Assembly (NCBI GenBank): GCA_946803715.1
Contig: CAMPET010000002.1
Span: 505,558-569,557, forward strand
Source of the DNA: Beroe ovata
Taxonomy: Eukaryota; Ctenophora; Nuda; Beroida; Beroidae
Length of the DNA: 64,000 bases
Direction: 5' to 3'
The notes under the pieces are model-generated. The model did not search any database, was not told where the DNA came from, and saw only the letters and a list, made by a program, of their open reading frames with translations. Positions 1-12,622 of this stretch are shown piece after piece. Within the stretch, counting starts at the first letter, position 1. Every line of letters starts with the position of its first letter. The position numbers were made by a program, and so were the translations under genes.

Positions 1-41
1 GTTACTTTTCTAAAATAATTCCTATTTGCATCACAACATAC

Positions 42-3000
42 CTGATAAATGGATGCTGAGTTGGTAACTGTCTTTTCTTTACTTTTATCACCCAATAGCA
101 AGGATGATCGATTGATTCTATTCTCCTATCTTCATCCATGGTTTCTGGAATTATGTTGGTTTCAGTGAAATATCCACAGCATAGTCTGACACTCGGTGTC
201 TTCTTCATGGTAAAGTAGTTTGTAGTTTGCGACGTTATCTCACCTGATGAATCAGTAGATTCAGAGAATTCCTGACCGTCGTGTTTCAGCAACTCTCCGT
301 ATCCAGGAACGCAGGATGTCTTCACTTCATCCACTATCTTATCAAATTCCGATTCCCATTTCTTCCGCTCACTCTTCAATTCCTCGTTTCTGTTACTTAT
401 CAGAATGTCGAGTGGTTCCAATGAATCCTGCACCACCTCCACCGTATACGATATAGTTGATGTGTCTGCAGCGCACATACGAGTGATCACATCAAACAGG
501 AAGGCAGTGGTTTCATCGACAGTGATGTCCAGTAGCTTGGATATACTCGTGAAATCAGACACCAGTCTGTTGCTTGTCTCAGGCAGGAGGTGATGTGATC
601 TGACTGTCAGGATGAGATGAGAGATGTACCAGATGACAGTAGTACTCAGTTGTGACAGTGATCTCACACTTGTTTTGCCGGGTGTACCACTTGCTGGTTT
701 CAGAGTGTAACCTGGAGCAGGGGAAATCTTACTTCTCGAGTAAGTCTCAGCGACAGTTAAATGTTCACCGATCTTGACAGCCATTTGGCGAGGACTTGTC
801 ATTTGTTTACTGAATTCTACACACTTACATATGTATTCGGTCGTGCACTAAGTGCTATACATCGCGAAAAGTGCGCCGCGCGCTACACGAAGTACCATGC
901 AATGACAATGCGTCATGTGGATTGTACTGTTGACAAAATTTGCGTTAAAAACCGAACACACATAACCATACCCGTTTCTAACATTTTCTTCGAATTCTTG
1001 TTTAATTTCCTGTTGTGTCTAACCGGAATATGACCATGTCCACCTGCAGTTATGATAAAGATCAGAATTGACACACGTGACCATCACAATTTCACGATAT
1101 CATAGCTTCACACGCATGACGCATTTCTAAAATAGACGAACAATGGTGTTTAAGGTTTACCTATTAAACTCTTGCATGCCGGACACGTAGATCGCTGCAA
1201 GGGGTCGCCACAGTTGTTTATTGTGTACACGTGTCCATTTGGGCACTGATAAAACTCGTACGCTTTCTCAACTCCTGTTTAATGAAGCCGATATTTAACA
1301 ATATAAATCATGTGATAAATGCTATAGGCTTTCCGATATCGACAGAATGTAAACATGTTTGTCCAGGTTCCGTGTATTTCACCTTCAAATTTCTCCGAAG
1401 GTTTGACAGTATTCATCATCTCGTAAATGTCATCGTGAGGCATGCCCATCCAATACATAGTACTGATATCGGGGGCAGTCAGGAGGCGATGGAAATACTG
1501 CTGGAAAGCATTACCATCAGACGACACATTCCCAGCTAGGTACACTGCTACTTTAGCATGCGAATTGTATCTGAGGATGGCGAGTATGACAACGATATAC
1601 ATGGATTCCATTATAAGTGTTGAGGAAACCGAATATTTGGCTTATTTGGGGGTTAAACCATAAGGCCGACCTGTACTTAGGAGAGATAGTGGTTTCAATA
1701 ACTGGTGTCAAATGCACTGGCGTCAGGTTCTTCAGACAGCCACAACCTGGCGTCATTTCAAAGTGAGATCTGTTAACAGTTTTCAACTTCTTTTCGTAAT
1801 CCACAACTGCTGCAACACCAAGACTGATCGTTTCTTGTAGACTGATAGATGAATATTGGGATAAAGAGTGAAGACCATTGTACCAATACATTTCTGAAAA
1901 ACCGGGTAACATTTCGCTTAAACATCCAGTTTGATGATAGATTACTCTATAATTATATACCTGGTATTCTTGCCAATTCCATCCCTCCCACCCTCACAAA
2001 GTGTACAAATAGGAAGCACTTTTGCCCTCAGCTCAGTGTATCCTGGTAGTACAGTAGAACAGACCCTGTCTACTGCTGTATCCAGCTAGATTAGGCGAAG
2101 TTAATCAGTTGAAAACGGATTTATTATACACAAAGGGGTAATCACACAATTGTTCTGAATCGCTATTTTGATTGTCTATAGACACTCACATCAGAGTGAT
2201 TTGCAAGATGTGGGAGAGTTATACTCATCATAGCTTTACAGCAGTCAACACCGCCTTCCTCCAATATTAGTCTCAGCACAAAGCTAGCAATAGTACCATG
2301 CTCACGAGTCAATGTTGAGAATACGCCTGTCGATAATGTAGCTGTTAGACACCGTGTCGTGGTGGGGCGACACATACATCCTTGGATTTGGTGTGTTATT
2401 TGATAGCATAAAATGGACGCAGTGTCAAGAATCAATTGTTGAGGTGACACTTACTAAATATATGAGATTCACCCTTTTCACCAAAGTATTTTCCAAGCAA
2501 ATCCTCTGATTCCAAACTTGGGTCTCTCTTGATGTGTAGCTCCTACATGACAGCAGTTGTCATAATTGAACTGATCATAATTCATCGTAAACCAAGACAG
2601 TAGCGAGAAACCGCCAGAGTAACTCACGACTAATTGAGCCACACACTTCTCAACTGCACACCTCAGGAACACTATCTCATGTAGTGGGAGGGTAGCCTTT
2701 CTGTCCAGAATAGGAGTGTCTTGATCTGTGATCCATTTCTGAAATGAATCAGAATAGTGAATACTATCTGAGATTCAGTTTATCTTGATCTATCTTCAAT
2801 GAAGATTATCCATCATATATTGGCCATTGGGTATTGACACCATGCCACATAGTTTAGCATTGAGGGTTCAGTATGTATACATAACTGCCCGAAAATTTCA
2901 TACTTATACTGGTGACATCCCTAGCTCAATTCTTATCAAACACATTAGATAGAGATATGCGAAATACTCACAATAGTCATGATAACATTTACCTTGCATA

Positions 3001-6000
3001 CAAGTACAAGAGCAGATAGGTGAACAGTGTTCGTATACTGCCTGTTTCGCATTGCCTTGCTGTAAAGATAGTCCAGACTCTCCACACCGTAGCATCTGGT
3101 GATAAGTTATATGAGAGTATGAAGTTAAATAGAACACTTTGAAACTGAAGGTAATGTAATGGCAAATTCAAATCTAAGTAATTCAATTACACTATTGAAG
3201 TAAATCAAGTATAGAGGTAATAACTGACTTAGCGACGTTTTGCAGAAGCAACTCTGATAGCTGTACCGATAAGACTAGGGGCACCACTTCAGCAATTAAT
3301 GTCAACAGTGTGTCCCGGTGACAGCTGGTGTCAAGACGTTTTTCTTGACACCACTCTTGCATCACAAGCATGAGGTAGTGAGCGAGGAGTTCAGGGTGGT
3401 GGGTGGTGTCACTTACAACCCATGATGTGAAGAGAGAGTAGTTACACGGCTCTCCACTCAGCAACACATGACACACCTGAAATAGGGACATGAATCTTGG
3501 CGGCCCCAGGAACAGTGTGCTGGGAATCTACTAATTTACAAATCTATGAAAGTACACGAAATTAACTTAGAAATTCACAGAAATTGGTAAAATTTGACGA
3601 TAGTCCATGGTTATTATATGTTACCCCTACAGTCTACCAGAGTGATACCAACCTTGAGGAACTGTTTGAGATCAGCATCACGTACCCCACACCAAACACT
3701 GCTCAGCTCACAGAACCACAGCAAGCACTTGATCATTTTGCACGTGTACAATCCCATGTCTGTACACGTGTCATGAGAGCGTGGAGCGAGTGGGGAGAAG
3801 TATAGGGTAGACAGAGTAGAGTGGTGCGATGCCAGGGTGGTGAGTTCAGCTGTGAAAGAGAGGGCATTGCTCCACTTCATCTCACCACGTGTTAATACAA
3901 TAGCGTTAACACGTGCTTCAATCAGGGTATCAGACAGCTTGGAGAAGGGCATCTACGCGAAGTTCCAGGTGAGATATATTATCAGAGAGGTGAAATTGCT
4001 GTAGTTCAACTTTCAGACTGAAAAGATACCACTTGCTGGAATTCAATCACAGGAGAATTGGCATTCTTACCTGTCCGTGGTCCGTGAGTACGTTTTTCAT
4101 TGTCGAAGTTGGGATCTTTACAAAATAGGGGAAAACCTCGCCGCACTCCGTATGGAGTTTCTCCAGGTTGTTGATGAGTGATTTCACACATGTTTCCTCG
4201 TATAATACTGGTCCGCAGTTGGACAGGAACCAATTTGTTACCAGAACACCGTTCTGTGATGATACAACCATTGGAGTTACAATGAAGCACACACATGGAA
4301 CTAAAGCAATGACCGTGTTATCATCATAGACCCATGATACTCACTTCTATCGACTGGAGGTCCTTACATCCGAGTTTCTTCTTTACCCACTTCAGTATAG
4401 CACTGTACGCTGTTCCTGCTCCCTTCACCTTAGTATCATCACACGGGGCTTCAATCCTCATTATGTCTTGGTCATCTAGTTGCCGTGTCTTATCCGATAC
4501 TAATTCCCCCCTTTCATCCACAGGAACAGAATCACGTGACTCTTTTTCCTCATGACCACGTGACTCGTGTGTATTACGCGTGACCACCAATCCTGGACCA
4601 ATGAGACAGCCCCAAAGTTCACCCGGAACTTGTTGCCCGTTGAGTCCGGCAACTACTGATATGACAGGAGTGTTGGTGGATAGCGATCTTCTTGATATCA
4701 AGTGAGCTAGAGTGCTACGGGAACATGGTTCCAGGTCTTCATACCTAGTACAGACTATCACACCTCGCTGAAACGATGGTGTAGATGAATTCGGTCAGAA
4801 TTTTACTTTGAATAACGGTTCGTTCTAACTAGTTAGTATAGGAGAGTGATGAATGATGAGACATGAGTTTTGGCTCCACGAACCAATTCTACCTGAAATA
4901 TGTTCATTCGTTTGGCTGTCAGTATTTGCTCATTCAAACACTCGGTGTAACACATTACGATCTCCTCTGGTGTGGCATCACTGTCTATAACCCGTGCTCT
5001 ACATCCCGGCGCGTGACCGCTCCCGGCATTGCGTGAGTTCACACGCATTGTCATGGAAACGATTTGATTGATATCACTCCGATTGATAACGAGCGGAAGA
5101 CCTGTTTCCACACAGATTAGAAGTGGAACAGCGAGATAAATTACCCTGTGAAAGAGCGGTAATTTTCATTGCGTTCAATTGAACAGGCGTGATAAAATTA
5201 ACAAAGGTTCCTACTTTAATGAGAATAATGGTCAACCTGTTGCCATCAATTTTCGTCCAACTTTGCACAACTCCAGATAAATAATTTGTGTACGATTCCA
5301 CAAACTTCCCAACTGATGATCCAAGGTTCAGTGAATTCTCAACGCTTTCCACAATCGCAGTTAAATTCTCTGGCCCGAGTCCAAACACGGCTTGTGCCGA
5401 GATTAGCAAAGCAATTGCTGAAACCAGGTCTCCATCCTCAGGGGAAATATGAAAATTTGATGAAATTTCTGCTGCATAACGAGGGATCAAAACCTGACTG
5501 ACCCAAGAGTGAACCTTTATCAGTGAGTTAATGTTTCGATACGAAATAATTTCATCCGCGAGAAATTCACTCACAACATTGTGAACATGATCGGGAATAC
5601 TGAATCTAGACATGAGGTGCCTGACAACATCCATATCAACTGACACAGGGAGAATAATGTGCTTGTTAACAGCTGACTCGTGGATTCCTGCTGAAATCTC
5701 AACGACAAACTTCACTCTATCTGGAGAAGGGTCAGATCCATGGATTCTACGAGAAAAGATCATTTTCATGACGTCATCCAAACTGTCACTTGAAGTCACT
5801 TTCACACTGACAAGCACAACCTCAGCTGATATCCCATCCAACCGTTGCCGTAACTCTGCTTCTGACTGAAGCAGTGGATCATGTGACACAATGACACACG
5901 AGCTGTCACACTGAGTGTAGAGGTACTGAGTGTATCTGATCAGTGCAGACTTGCCGGAGCCGGACTTACCGCACAGAATGACTGGGATATTCAACCTGAA

Positions 6001-7400
6001 TCGGTAAATCATCTGAACTAGCAAGATGAAGATACCAGGAGATATGATCATTTGTTCACTGAACGGAATGTTTGTGACTCGTAACGCCTCATGCGACTGG
6101 AAAAGTGACTCTAACTCCTTATCAGATCCCATTATTCGGAGAAGAGACTCTGTGATGGTTTTATAGTCTCGGTTTTCGAACCGGAGGTTGATGTCCGTGT
6201 GTTTGTAGAAATTTTCGTTACACGTGAGGAGTTTCTTGATGTGTCGCTGGCATGGAGACAAGGATGCTGCCGTTCTGTTACACTCTACCATTTGCTGGAT
6301 GGGATTGTACAGTCAATAACCTACGTGTTAATATTCAATATTAATATTGAATAATAATCAATATTGAATTGATATTCAATATTGAAATGTAAGCAATCTC
6401 CATTTATACTCACCCAAGGTATCGCCACTTCCGGAAAAACAACAAACATCTGCGACAAGTTGAAATCTGCACTGAACATCCTCTGAACCTGCTCTATCTG
6501 ATCCGATAACATAAGCCCCACATTCATCGTGTAAACATCGAGGATAGTACCAAAATCTCTCCTGATATCCTGAATTCTGTGCAGTGTCCTATCAACCACA
6601 AACCTCATCATTCTCACAACATAACTCAGAGTCCTGGTGTTGTATCCAGGGAAACACTCCGCAAGTGTTCCCATCACTTCGCGCTCACTAAGCAGAGGTT
6701 GTGTGTAGGGCGAGAATGTGGACAGCGCGCTGAATGTGTCTGGCGTAGCGAGGTACGCGCGCAGTGCGTGAGCGGAAACCTGCCAATCCACGTTGCGCGA
6801 CACATCCAGCGTAACAGGCAGTACGGAAGGAGGAAGTGAGAGGGTAAAGTCCCAGGGAGACTTGGTGTAGAGGACACTGATGTCTCTGAGGTGTTCATAT
6901 TCTAGGAAGTGGCGAGTGAGCGGTGAGGAGAGGGTTACCTCGCATATCAGAGTGGAGAGTGGGAGAGACGAGGCAAGGAATGAAGCGAGGGTTTCTCTTA
7001 GTGAGTCTAGGGTCTGTATACCAGTTATCACGAGATGACGCTTGATCCCTGTGTATGATAAGGATGAGTTATTAAAAGACAAAATCAATAGGAATAGTTT
7101 GACTTGCCCTCCTCTGAAACAAAGTTTATAAATACCTTTGGAACCTTCAATGATCTTCAGAGAAGTGATGTCCATCCATGATGCAGACAAATTTTCTCTC
7201 TTGAGGATTCTTGCGATAACAGCAGACTTGCCGGACCCTCTTCGTCCACATACGACAATAATAGCGCACTGAAAGAGTGGGGTTATTGTCCTGTCAATTA
7301 TTTCGTCAGAAATCAGCAAATAAAAAGTTCTCAAATTGCTAGAAACAATCGATTTATAAATCAGAAAAAACAAATCAGAAATATCAAAATAATTTGACAT
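42..7400 (-). CDS. RNF213-like (mysterin family) AAA / RZ-finger protein, 3' end cut by window edge
   Basis: Seventeen exons splice in phase: 7400-7136, 7048-6414, 6294-5145, 5101-4893, 4767-4345, 4253-4071, 3952-3653, 3476-3229, 3095-2993, 2738-2628, 2542-2482, 2449-2190, 2018-1961, 1893-1677, 1570-1383, 1274-1161, 816-42 (about 1,766 residues, continuing past base 42). Two P-loops are visible, GRRGSGKS in exon 1 and GKSGSGKS in exon 3, the second preceded by NIPVIL as in RNF213. Exon 16 encodes an RZ finger (YQCPNGH, then NNCGDP, then CPAC). Its His and the Cys seven residues later match the catalytic pair of human RNF213. The following exon resembles the RNF213 C-terminal domain. RNF213 is a giant ATPase/E3 ligase of innate defence and lipid droplets. 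Oddities: no RING cysteines, no acidic Walker B, and no N-terminal arm. The start is unsure: TTTCAG before 7283 may be a splice acceptor instead of ATG 7400. Weakest junctions: exons 8/9 and 11-13. Confidence 0.82.
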
Positions 7401-7505
7401 GATGGAATGGATAGAATCCAGCCAAGTCTAAATAGGTACCATCAAAAAATTGAAATTCGGTATAAAAAGTACACAGTAGTGCTGATATCCTAACTGCAGC
7501 ACCAT

Positions 7506-8093
7506 CTAAGCCCTGGCAATCTTCGACTTGCAGTAGGATACTAGCTTCTCGTAAACCACAGTGTCTCGAGTGTCCAATTCTTGCTGCAGCTTCTCTGAGA
7601 ATTTCCACTGTGTAGGTTGTGTTCTCCCAGCAGACATATCACGTGCTATCTTGTGCTTGCGGTAGTGGTTGTCATGGGAACCGGGGATGTTATCAGGTTG
7701 TGAGGACGCTGCCATCGATTGCATTGGATCAGGAGTGGGATGGGCTGGATCAGGAGTGGGTTGAGCTGGATCAGGAGTGGGTTGAGCTAGATGAGATGTG
7801 AATGGAGCTGGATCAGATAGTGGAGCTGGATCAGGCAAGAGATCAGATAGTGGAGCTGCCTCCTCCCCTAGCATTGACTCGTGGTTATGAGGCTTCCCAA
7901 TGGACTGCAACATCTGTCCATCACGAGTGAACACTCTCGCAGTACACTTCACATCTGATCGGAGACACCGCCACGCTTGTCGACCGTCCCTCGTCAGCTT
8001 CCCCACCCTAGTGTACCGAAAACCGGACTCAAGTAGGTTCCGTGAATTCTCCGTACGTCCCCGGACTATGGTATACGAGTTCTCGGAATGCAT
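7506..8093 (-). CDS. Single-exon FLYWCH zinc-finger protein
   Basis: A 195-residue intronless frame from ATG 8093. The longer open frame to 8195 begins with GTG, so it is not used. Residues about 8-75 match a FLYWCH zinc finger: an F-Y core, then WRC, KCTAR about ten residues on, and a final HNH. A central stretch carries a PTPDPAQ/H-type repeat from a DNA repeat near 7735-7800. The basic tail ends in CKSKIARA. FLYWCH fingers bind DNA and occur in MULE-type transposases and in regulators derived from them; no transposase core is present here. It lies on the same strand between the RNF213-like gene, about 100 bp downstream, and the AP-5-like gene. Function beyond probable DNA binding is unknown. 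Confidence 0.72.
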   Translation of the reverse strand: MHSENSYTIVRGRTENSRNLLESGFRYTRVGKLTRDGRQAWRCLRSDVKCTARVFTRDGQMLQSIGKPHNHESMLGEEAAPLSDLLPDPAPLSDPAPFTSHLAQPTPDPAQPTPDPAHPTPDPMQSMAASSQPDNIPGSHDNHYRKHKIARDMSAGRTQPTQWKFSEKLQQELDTRDTVVYEKLVSYCKSKIARA

Positions 8094-8817
8094 TGTGAAG
8101 AGAAGATCAATTAAGATAATGCTGTACCTCCCGTGATCTAGTGTTTTATACACTGTCCGGCCAAACGGTGATTGGGCGTGGCTGGACTGATGCACGTGGC
8201 TATATTGGTCACGTGTCTGTTGTCACATGACCTTCATGATATTTGAGTAGCTAATCATGATTGCGTTCAGCAAATTAGGTTGAATAAGAAATAAGACACC
8301 TTATCATTAGAAAGTTGGAATTTGGATGAGACATCATGAATTTGGCGATTAATTCAGATGACAAGGAGAAAGCTAACTTCATAATGAACAGTTAGTAGGT
8401 GGCCTACCTTGGGATTGAAGAACTCTCTCCTCATTCTCTCACAGGCTAACGGGAAAACTGAACCTGTTGTCAGAATGCCATGATCTTGTGCCGTGCCTCA
8501 AGCAGTCATTGCAAAGTCCCTATTGCACTATACACAAAGATTATTGCAAACGTGAGAAAATGTCACGGATAAAAGCATGCAGATTAAGGAGGAATGAAGA
8601 GATAACCTCAGCAAAAGCGAGAATGAACACCAATGGTTGTCGAATTACGTTAATCTCGTCGAAAATACAGCATTCAATTTAACATACAGACAAACATAAA
8701 TTTTCATATTACCAAACTTTCAAACATCAATCATTGCAAAATTCAATCTTTCATCTCAATATTGAACTGCATAACCCTGTACAGCATGACCAGATAGGTG
8801 CAGCTGCACAGTTGCAT
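8094..8817. other. Intergenic, no gene seen
   Basis: Between the FLYWCH start and the stop of the next minus-strand gene. Short frames here have no splice context or recognisable motif. A CACGTG lies near 8212-8217 and could be part of the FLYWCH promoter. Confidence 0.5.
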
Positions 8818-11800
8818 TCAGTACACATCTTCAGTAGCTGCAGTGGTGAACAGGCTGTACAGCACGGGGAATATTTCAATGGAGTCCATGGCAATCTTCA
8901 CGGATGCAAACTCCGGGACACACGTTATCAGGACAAAGTGGTGCGGAGGCAGGCCGAACATGTAGTAGACATTCCTATCATTCTTATCGTCGGGCAGTCG
9001 GAACGTATTTAATCGGATCTTCAGACCATCCCGCGGTCTTATCTTGCTGACCATAGCATCTCCTGCCCCTTCACTTCTCTGGTGAGTCTCACAGTAGTCC
9101 CACAGTGATGTGAAGAGGAGAGCAGGAGAGAAGTTGTTGAGAGGCAGGGGACAGAGCAGATCACCCAGCTCTACCACTAAGTCGGGGAGCGGGCACCGAT
9201 AGTGGTGCCCGTTCTGCGAGTACTCAACCCTCGCTGACACCACTCCTGCACGTGGAGTTGCGGTGTCAATCGTCACGGTGATTGTGTCCCCAGATCGGAG
9301 AACCGGAACGAGAACACTCGGAACCGGCCCGTACTGGTCGTTGTGCGGAGTAAACCGGAACTCGGCACACGTTAGGTACTCCTCCTCCTTCGCGAGGTGG
9401 ACACAGAATGAGAGGGAAATGCAGAGATGCAGAGAGCACGTGTAGAGGGTGGTGTCAAGCTCGTGGTACTCTACAGTTGGGTTAATGTACGTTTTCCGAG
9501 CAATTGTCGTCAGCAGTTTGTCCAACTTCATTGTAGGCCGGTCTGGGAATAGGAGTCATCATTAATATTCCTCGACAGATGTATGACAACAGTTCCTATT
9601 AAAGATAAAATAATGGGTAAAGTAAGATGGGTAGGAGGTATAAGAACAGTGGCGTGAGAATAATTACGGTAGTGAGTGAACAAACCCAAGTAGGAGCAAA
9701 TTCCTCCCTGATCCGTATCCTGAGCATGAATTTGAGCAGACCCGAAGAGAGACGCCTGCAGTTTGGTGGTGCTGTACGTGGTGAGATATCTCTGCAGGAG
9801 TAACATGAGTGATTGCTGTAGTGGAAAGCGGCTGAGAGCGCCGCATAGCTCGCCCAGTTCAGCCGTCACTGCCGACAGCTTGGGGTGGCGTAGTGTAGAC
9901 CTGTGGGTAGTGGTATACACGAGGGGAAGGGAGGCATATTATACCTGGTGTAATATGAACAGTGACACTCAGGAAACGTAGTCTATTGGATGTGTTGAAG
10001 TAGAGAACTAGGTACTAGGTAGGGAGATATGGTTTAGGGTGGCATACAAACACGTGTATTGTATGTTGCCATATACTCGGCAGCACTCACTTGATCATGT
10101 CAGATATCGTCACGATTTGTTGAGGGCTCAGATCATTGTCTCGGGCTAGGAGCGTACAGTAGCGGAGGACTGGTTTAGGGGAGTACTCCGCTAGTGTAAG
10201 GTAGTGTTGAATGATGATCAGATAGTGTTCAGACGATGCGAGGAACTGGTCTGCCGACTGTTTCGTGATAAACTCGACTAACTGTAGCATCACCTGACAC
10301 AGTATACAGTTAATAATATTCTCACGTGGGTCACAAGTTGAACAAAGCGAAGTTTCTCGAGATTACCTCAAGTAAAGTCGGTGAGTAGGATGAGAACGGG
10401 ATTGAGTTTAGAAAGTTGACAGCGTAGAGCGCATATTTGGGCTGGTCAAACAACATGATCCGGACAGTTTGCTCTATTTCCCGCCTTGTCTGCTCCCTGT
10501 TCGAGCTGTTGTAGATGTTCCACACGACTCTGAAGAATAGACTCGGGTACTCGCCGCCCACCTTGTAGAAGAAGTGACGGTGAAAGTGTCTCAGAGCTGT
10601 CATCATCTGTCCACTTGTCTCGCACTCCTCGTGATGTGACAGCGCTATTATCTTGAGAGCTGTCACCTCGTGGCTGTCGAATGTCTGTCTCTCTGTCACC
10701 TCACGACACAGCACCCTCTCCTGGAATAGCATATGAAATGCCAGACGTTGCACGTGTGACTTGACATTGCTTGTCTTGAGGAGTGACTTGCACGCTGCGA
10801 TGACGTCATCACGACTAAACAATGACGGGTTGTAGACAATGGTGTATGGAGAGCTGAGGGAGAGGTCCGGGAGATTTGAAAGGAGTTCTTGCGTCTTCTC
10901 TGGAGGTAGCTCGTCCACACAACGTCTGTGGGGGGCAGTTGCCGGAGTGTCAGTTGTAGATAAATGATGATGATGAAAAAAGATTATGGGTAGATGAGCA
11001 AGATGGGCAGTATATCATTACCTGATGACAAAATGTGAGATATTTTTCGATTCTGAGAGTCTCTTCACCACGAAATCTTGCTGTTCTGGAGTAACAGCTC
11101 CACTGACAAGAAGAGCATTGTGTGGGTGGGTGAAGTACTCGAATGCTGGTGTTGTGGAGAACATATGGAGGTAGTCAACCTGTGGTGGGGAGAGAGAGGT
11201 CACATTGTCAGTAAGAGACGGGGAGTTGAGAAAGAAGGAAAACATATATCAGTTATTGCTGTTGTAATGGTTAACACGTTAACGGAATTGAAATCATGAC
11301 GATTGATTTACTTGTCTTGTATGAGGTTTTCGGTAGTACAATGATAATTGCGTGCACCACTACGGGATATGTTCAACAATTACCACAGCAGGTCAGTATT
11401 ATCATAATGTATTGCTTCGCATTCTCTTCGAACCTTCTTAACAGCAGCAGCAATTTCACTGAGTGATGTGTAAGCAAGAACCCGCACTAGGATGTTCAAT
11501 GAATCATTGGTGGTGAGAGCATAGAACACAGCGGCCACGTTATCCACAATGTCTTGATTGAACCTGAAACTCAGATAGGTGATACACAGATCGTAACTTC
11601 AGTTTAACTTCAGTTTTCCTTGAAATGATATTGGCCTAGGCATATCATATGAAATTAGCTTGCAATTCTCATTGTAAAAATTTCAAATCGGGACACAAAA
11701 TTATTTGGATTGATGGATTATTGGATTGATGTACAACTTATTGAAGTTAGACTGATCATAGCACAACAAACTACTTGAAAGTGTGATGATAAACTGTCAG

Positions 11801-12128
11801 TTCAGTAAGCAGCAATATTATTTGTGACAAAAGCTTTCCTCTCCCTCCAGCAGAGGAAACAAGACGTAACAAGCTGCTTATCACTTCCTCCTTTTTCAAG
11901 AATTAGGTATGTTTCATCATTTCGATAATACTTGAGGGCGAGTAAATACTCCATTATAATCCTTGACAGAGGTGATAGGGAGCTGGAAAATACCTGTATA
12001 TTCTGTTCATTTAATAGAGTCACCATATCTCTCAAAGTTTTGGCACTCTCCAAAGAGCCGCTATTCGTTATTTCAAACAAGAGCTGCTTCGCTGTACCCC
12101 GGATTGACATTTTGATGCTGATTAACAT
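8818..12128 (-). CDS. Probable AP-5 adaptor complex beta subunit (AP5B1-like)
   Basis: Eight exons join in phase: 12128-11994, 11890-11775, 11563-11434, 11179-11022, 10925-10367, 10293-10091, 9900-9686, 9542-8818, giving 746 residues (740 from the ATG at 12110). The N-terminal two thirds is a run of amphipathic alpha-helices of HEAT/adaptin style. The last exon changes to beta-rich sequence like an adaptin appendage, with GDLLCPLPL and a following LLFTSLWDYC. Length and helical-trunk-plus-appendage order fit AP5B1 (878 residues in human), the large beta subunit of the AP-5 coat that acts with SPG11/SPG15 on late endosomes. I assign this by architecture and faint motif memory, not by clear identity; another adaptin or HEAT protein is possible. 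The exon 3 donor (GTTCGA) is weak; exon 7 uses GTTTGT. Confidence 0.5.
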
Positions 12129-12622
12129 AATTTAACGCATGAAAGAGGATGATTGGAATAGTATCAACCACCTCTTGTTATATCTCTATGATATGAGTGA
12201 ATGTCTATGATATGATATGAGTGAATGTCTATGATATGAGTTAAATAATATACCTAAGTACCTTTTCAATACAAGGCTATTACGATGTGTACCAAACATA
12301 CCATACACCACAATGGGAAACCTGCTTTCACTTCTTCAAGGGCCAAGGTTAATGAAGACTACTGGCTTTATTAAAGAAAATAAATACAGTACCTACTACC
12401 CTATTAAAGTATAAACGTAACAAAGATAAATTATTTTCCTAATACAGTATTTTTAAATTACATTATTTTCAAAATGTTAAAAAGTTTAAAGTACCATGAG
12501 TATGCTGATTGAGGAAGGAACCTCTACAAACATAATCAAGAAAAAATGGATTGATTTAAACAAATCAAGAAACTTTATCACCCTTTATATACAAAAATAA
12601 ATAACATTGTCTTTTTCGAGCT
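12129..12622. other. AT-rich intergenic spacer
   Basis: No coding signal. A short tandem of the type atgatatgagtgaatgtct lies around 12188-12240. The rest is AT-rich. Confidence 0.5.

Noticed and set aside
8818-12128. Idea that this gene is part of the RNF213-like gene
   Set aside because: It has its own start, a consistent 8-exon phase chain and a stop at 8818, and no RNF213 motifs.
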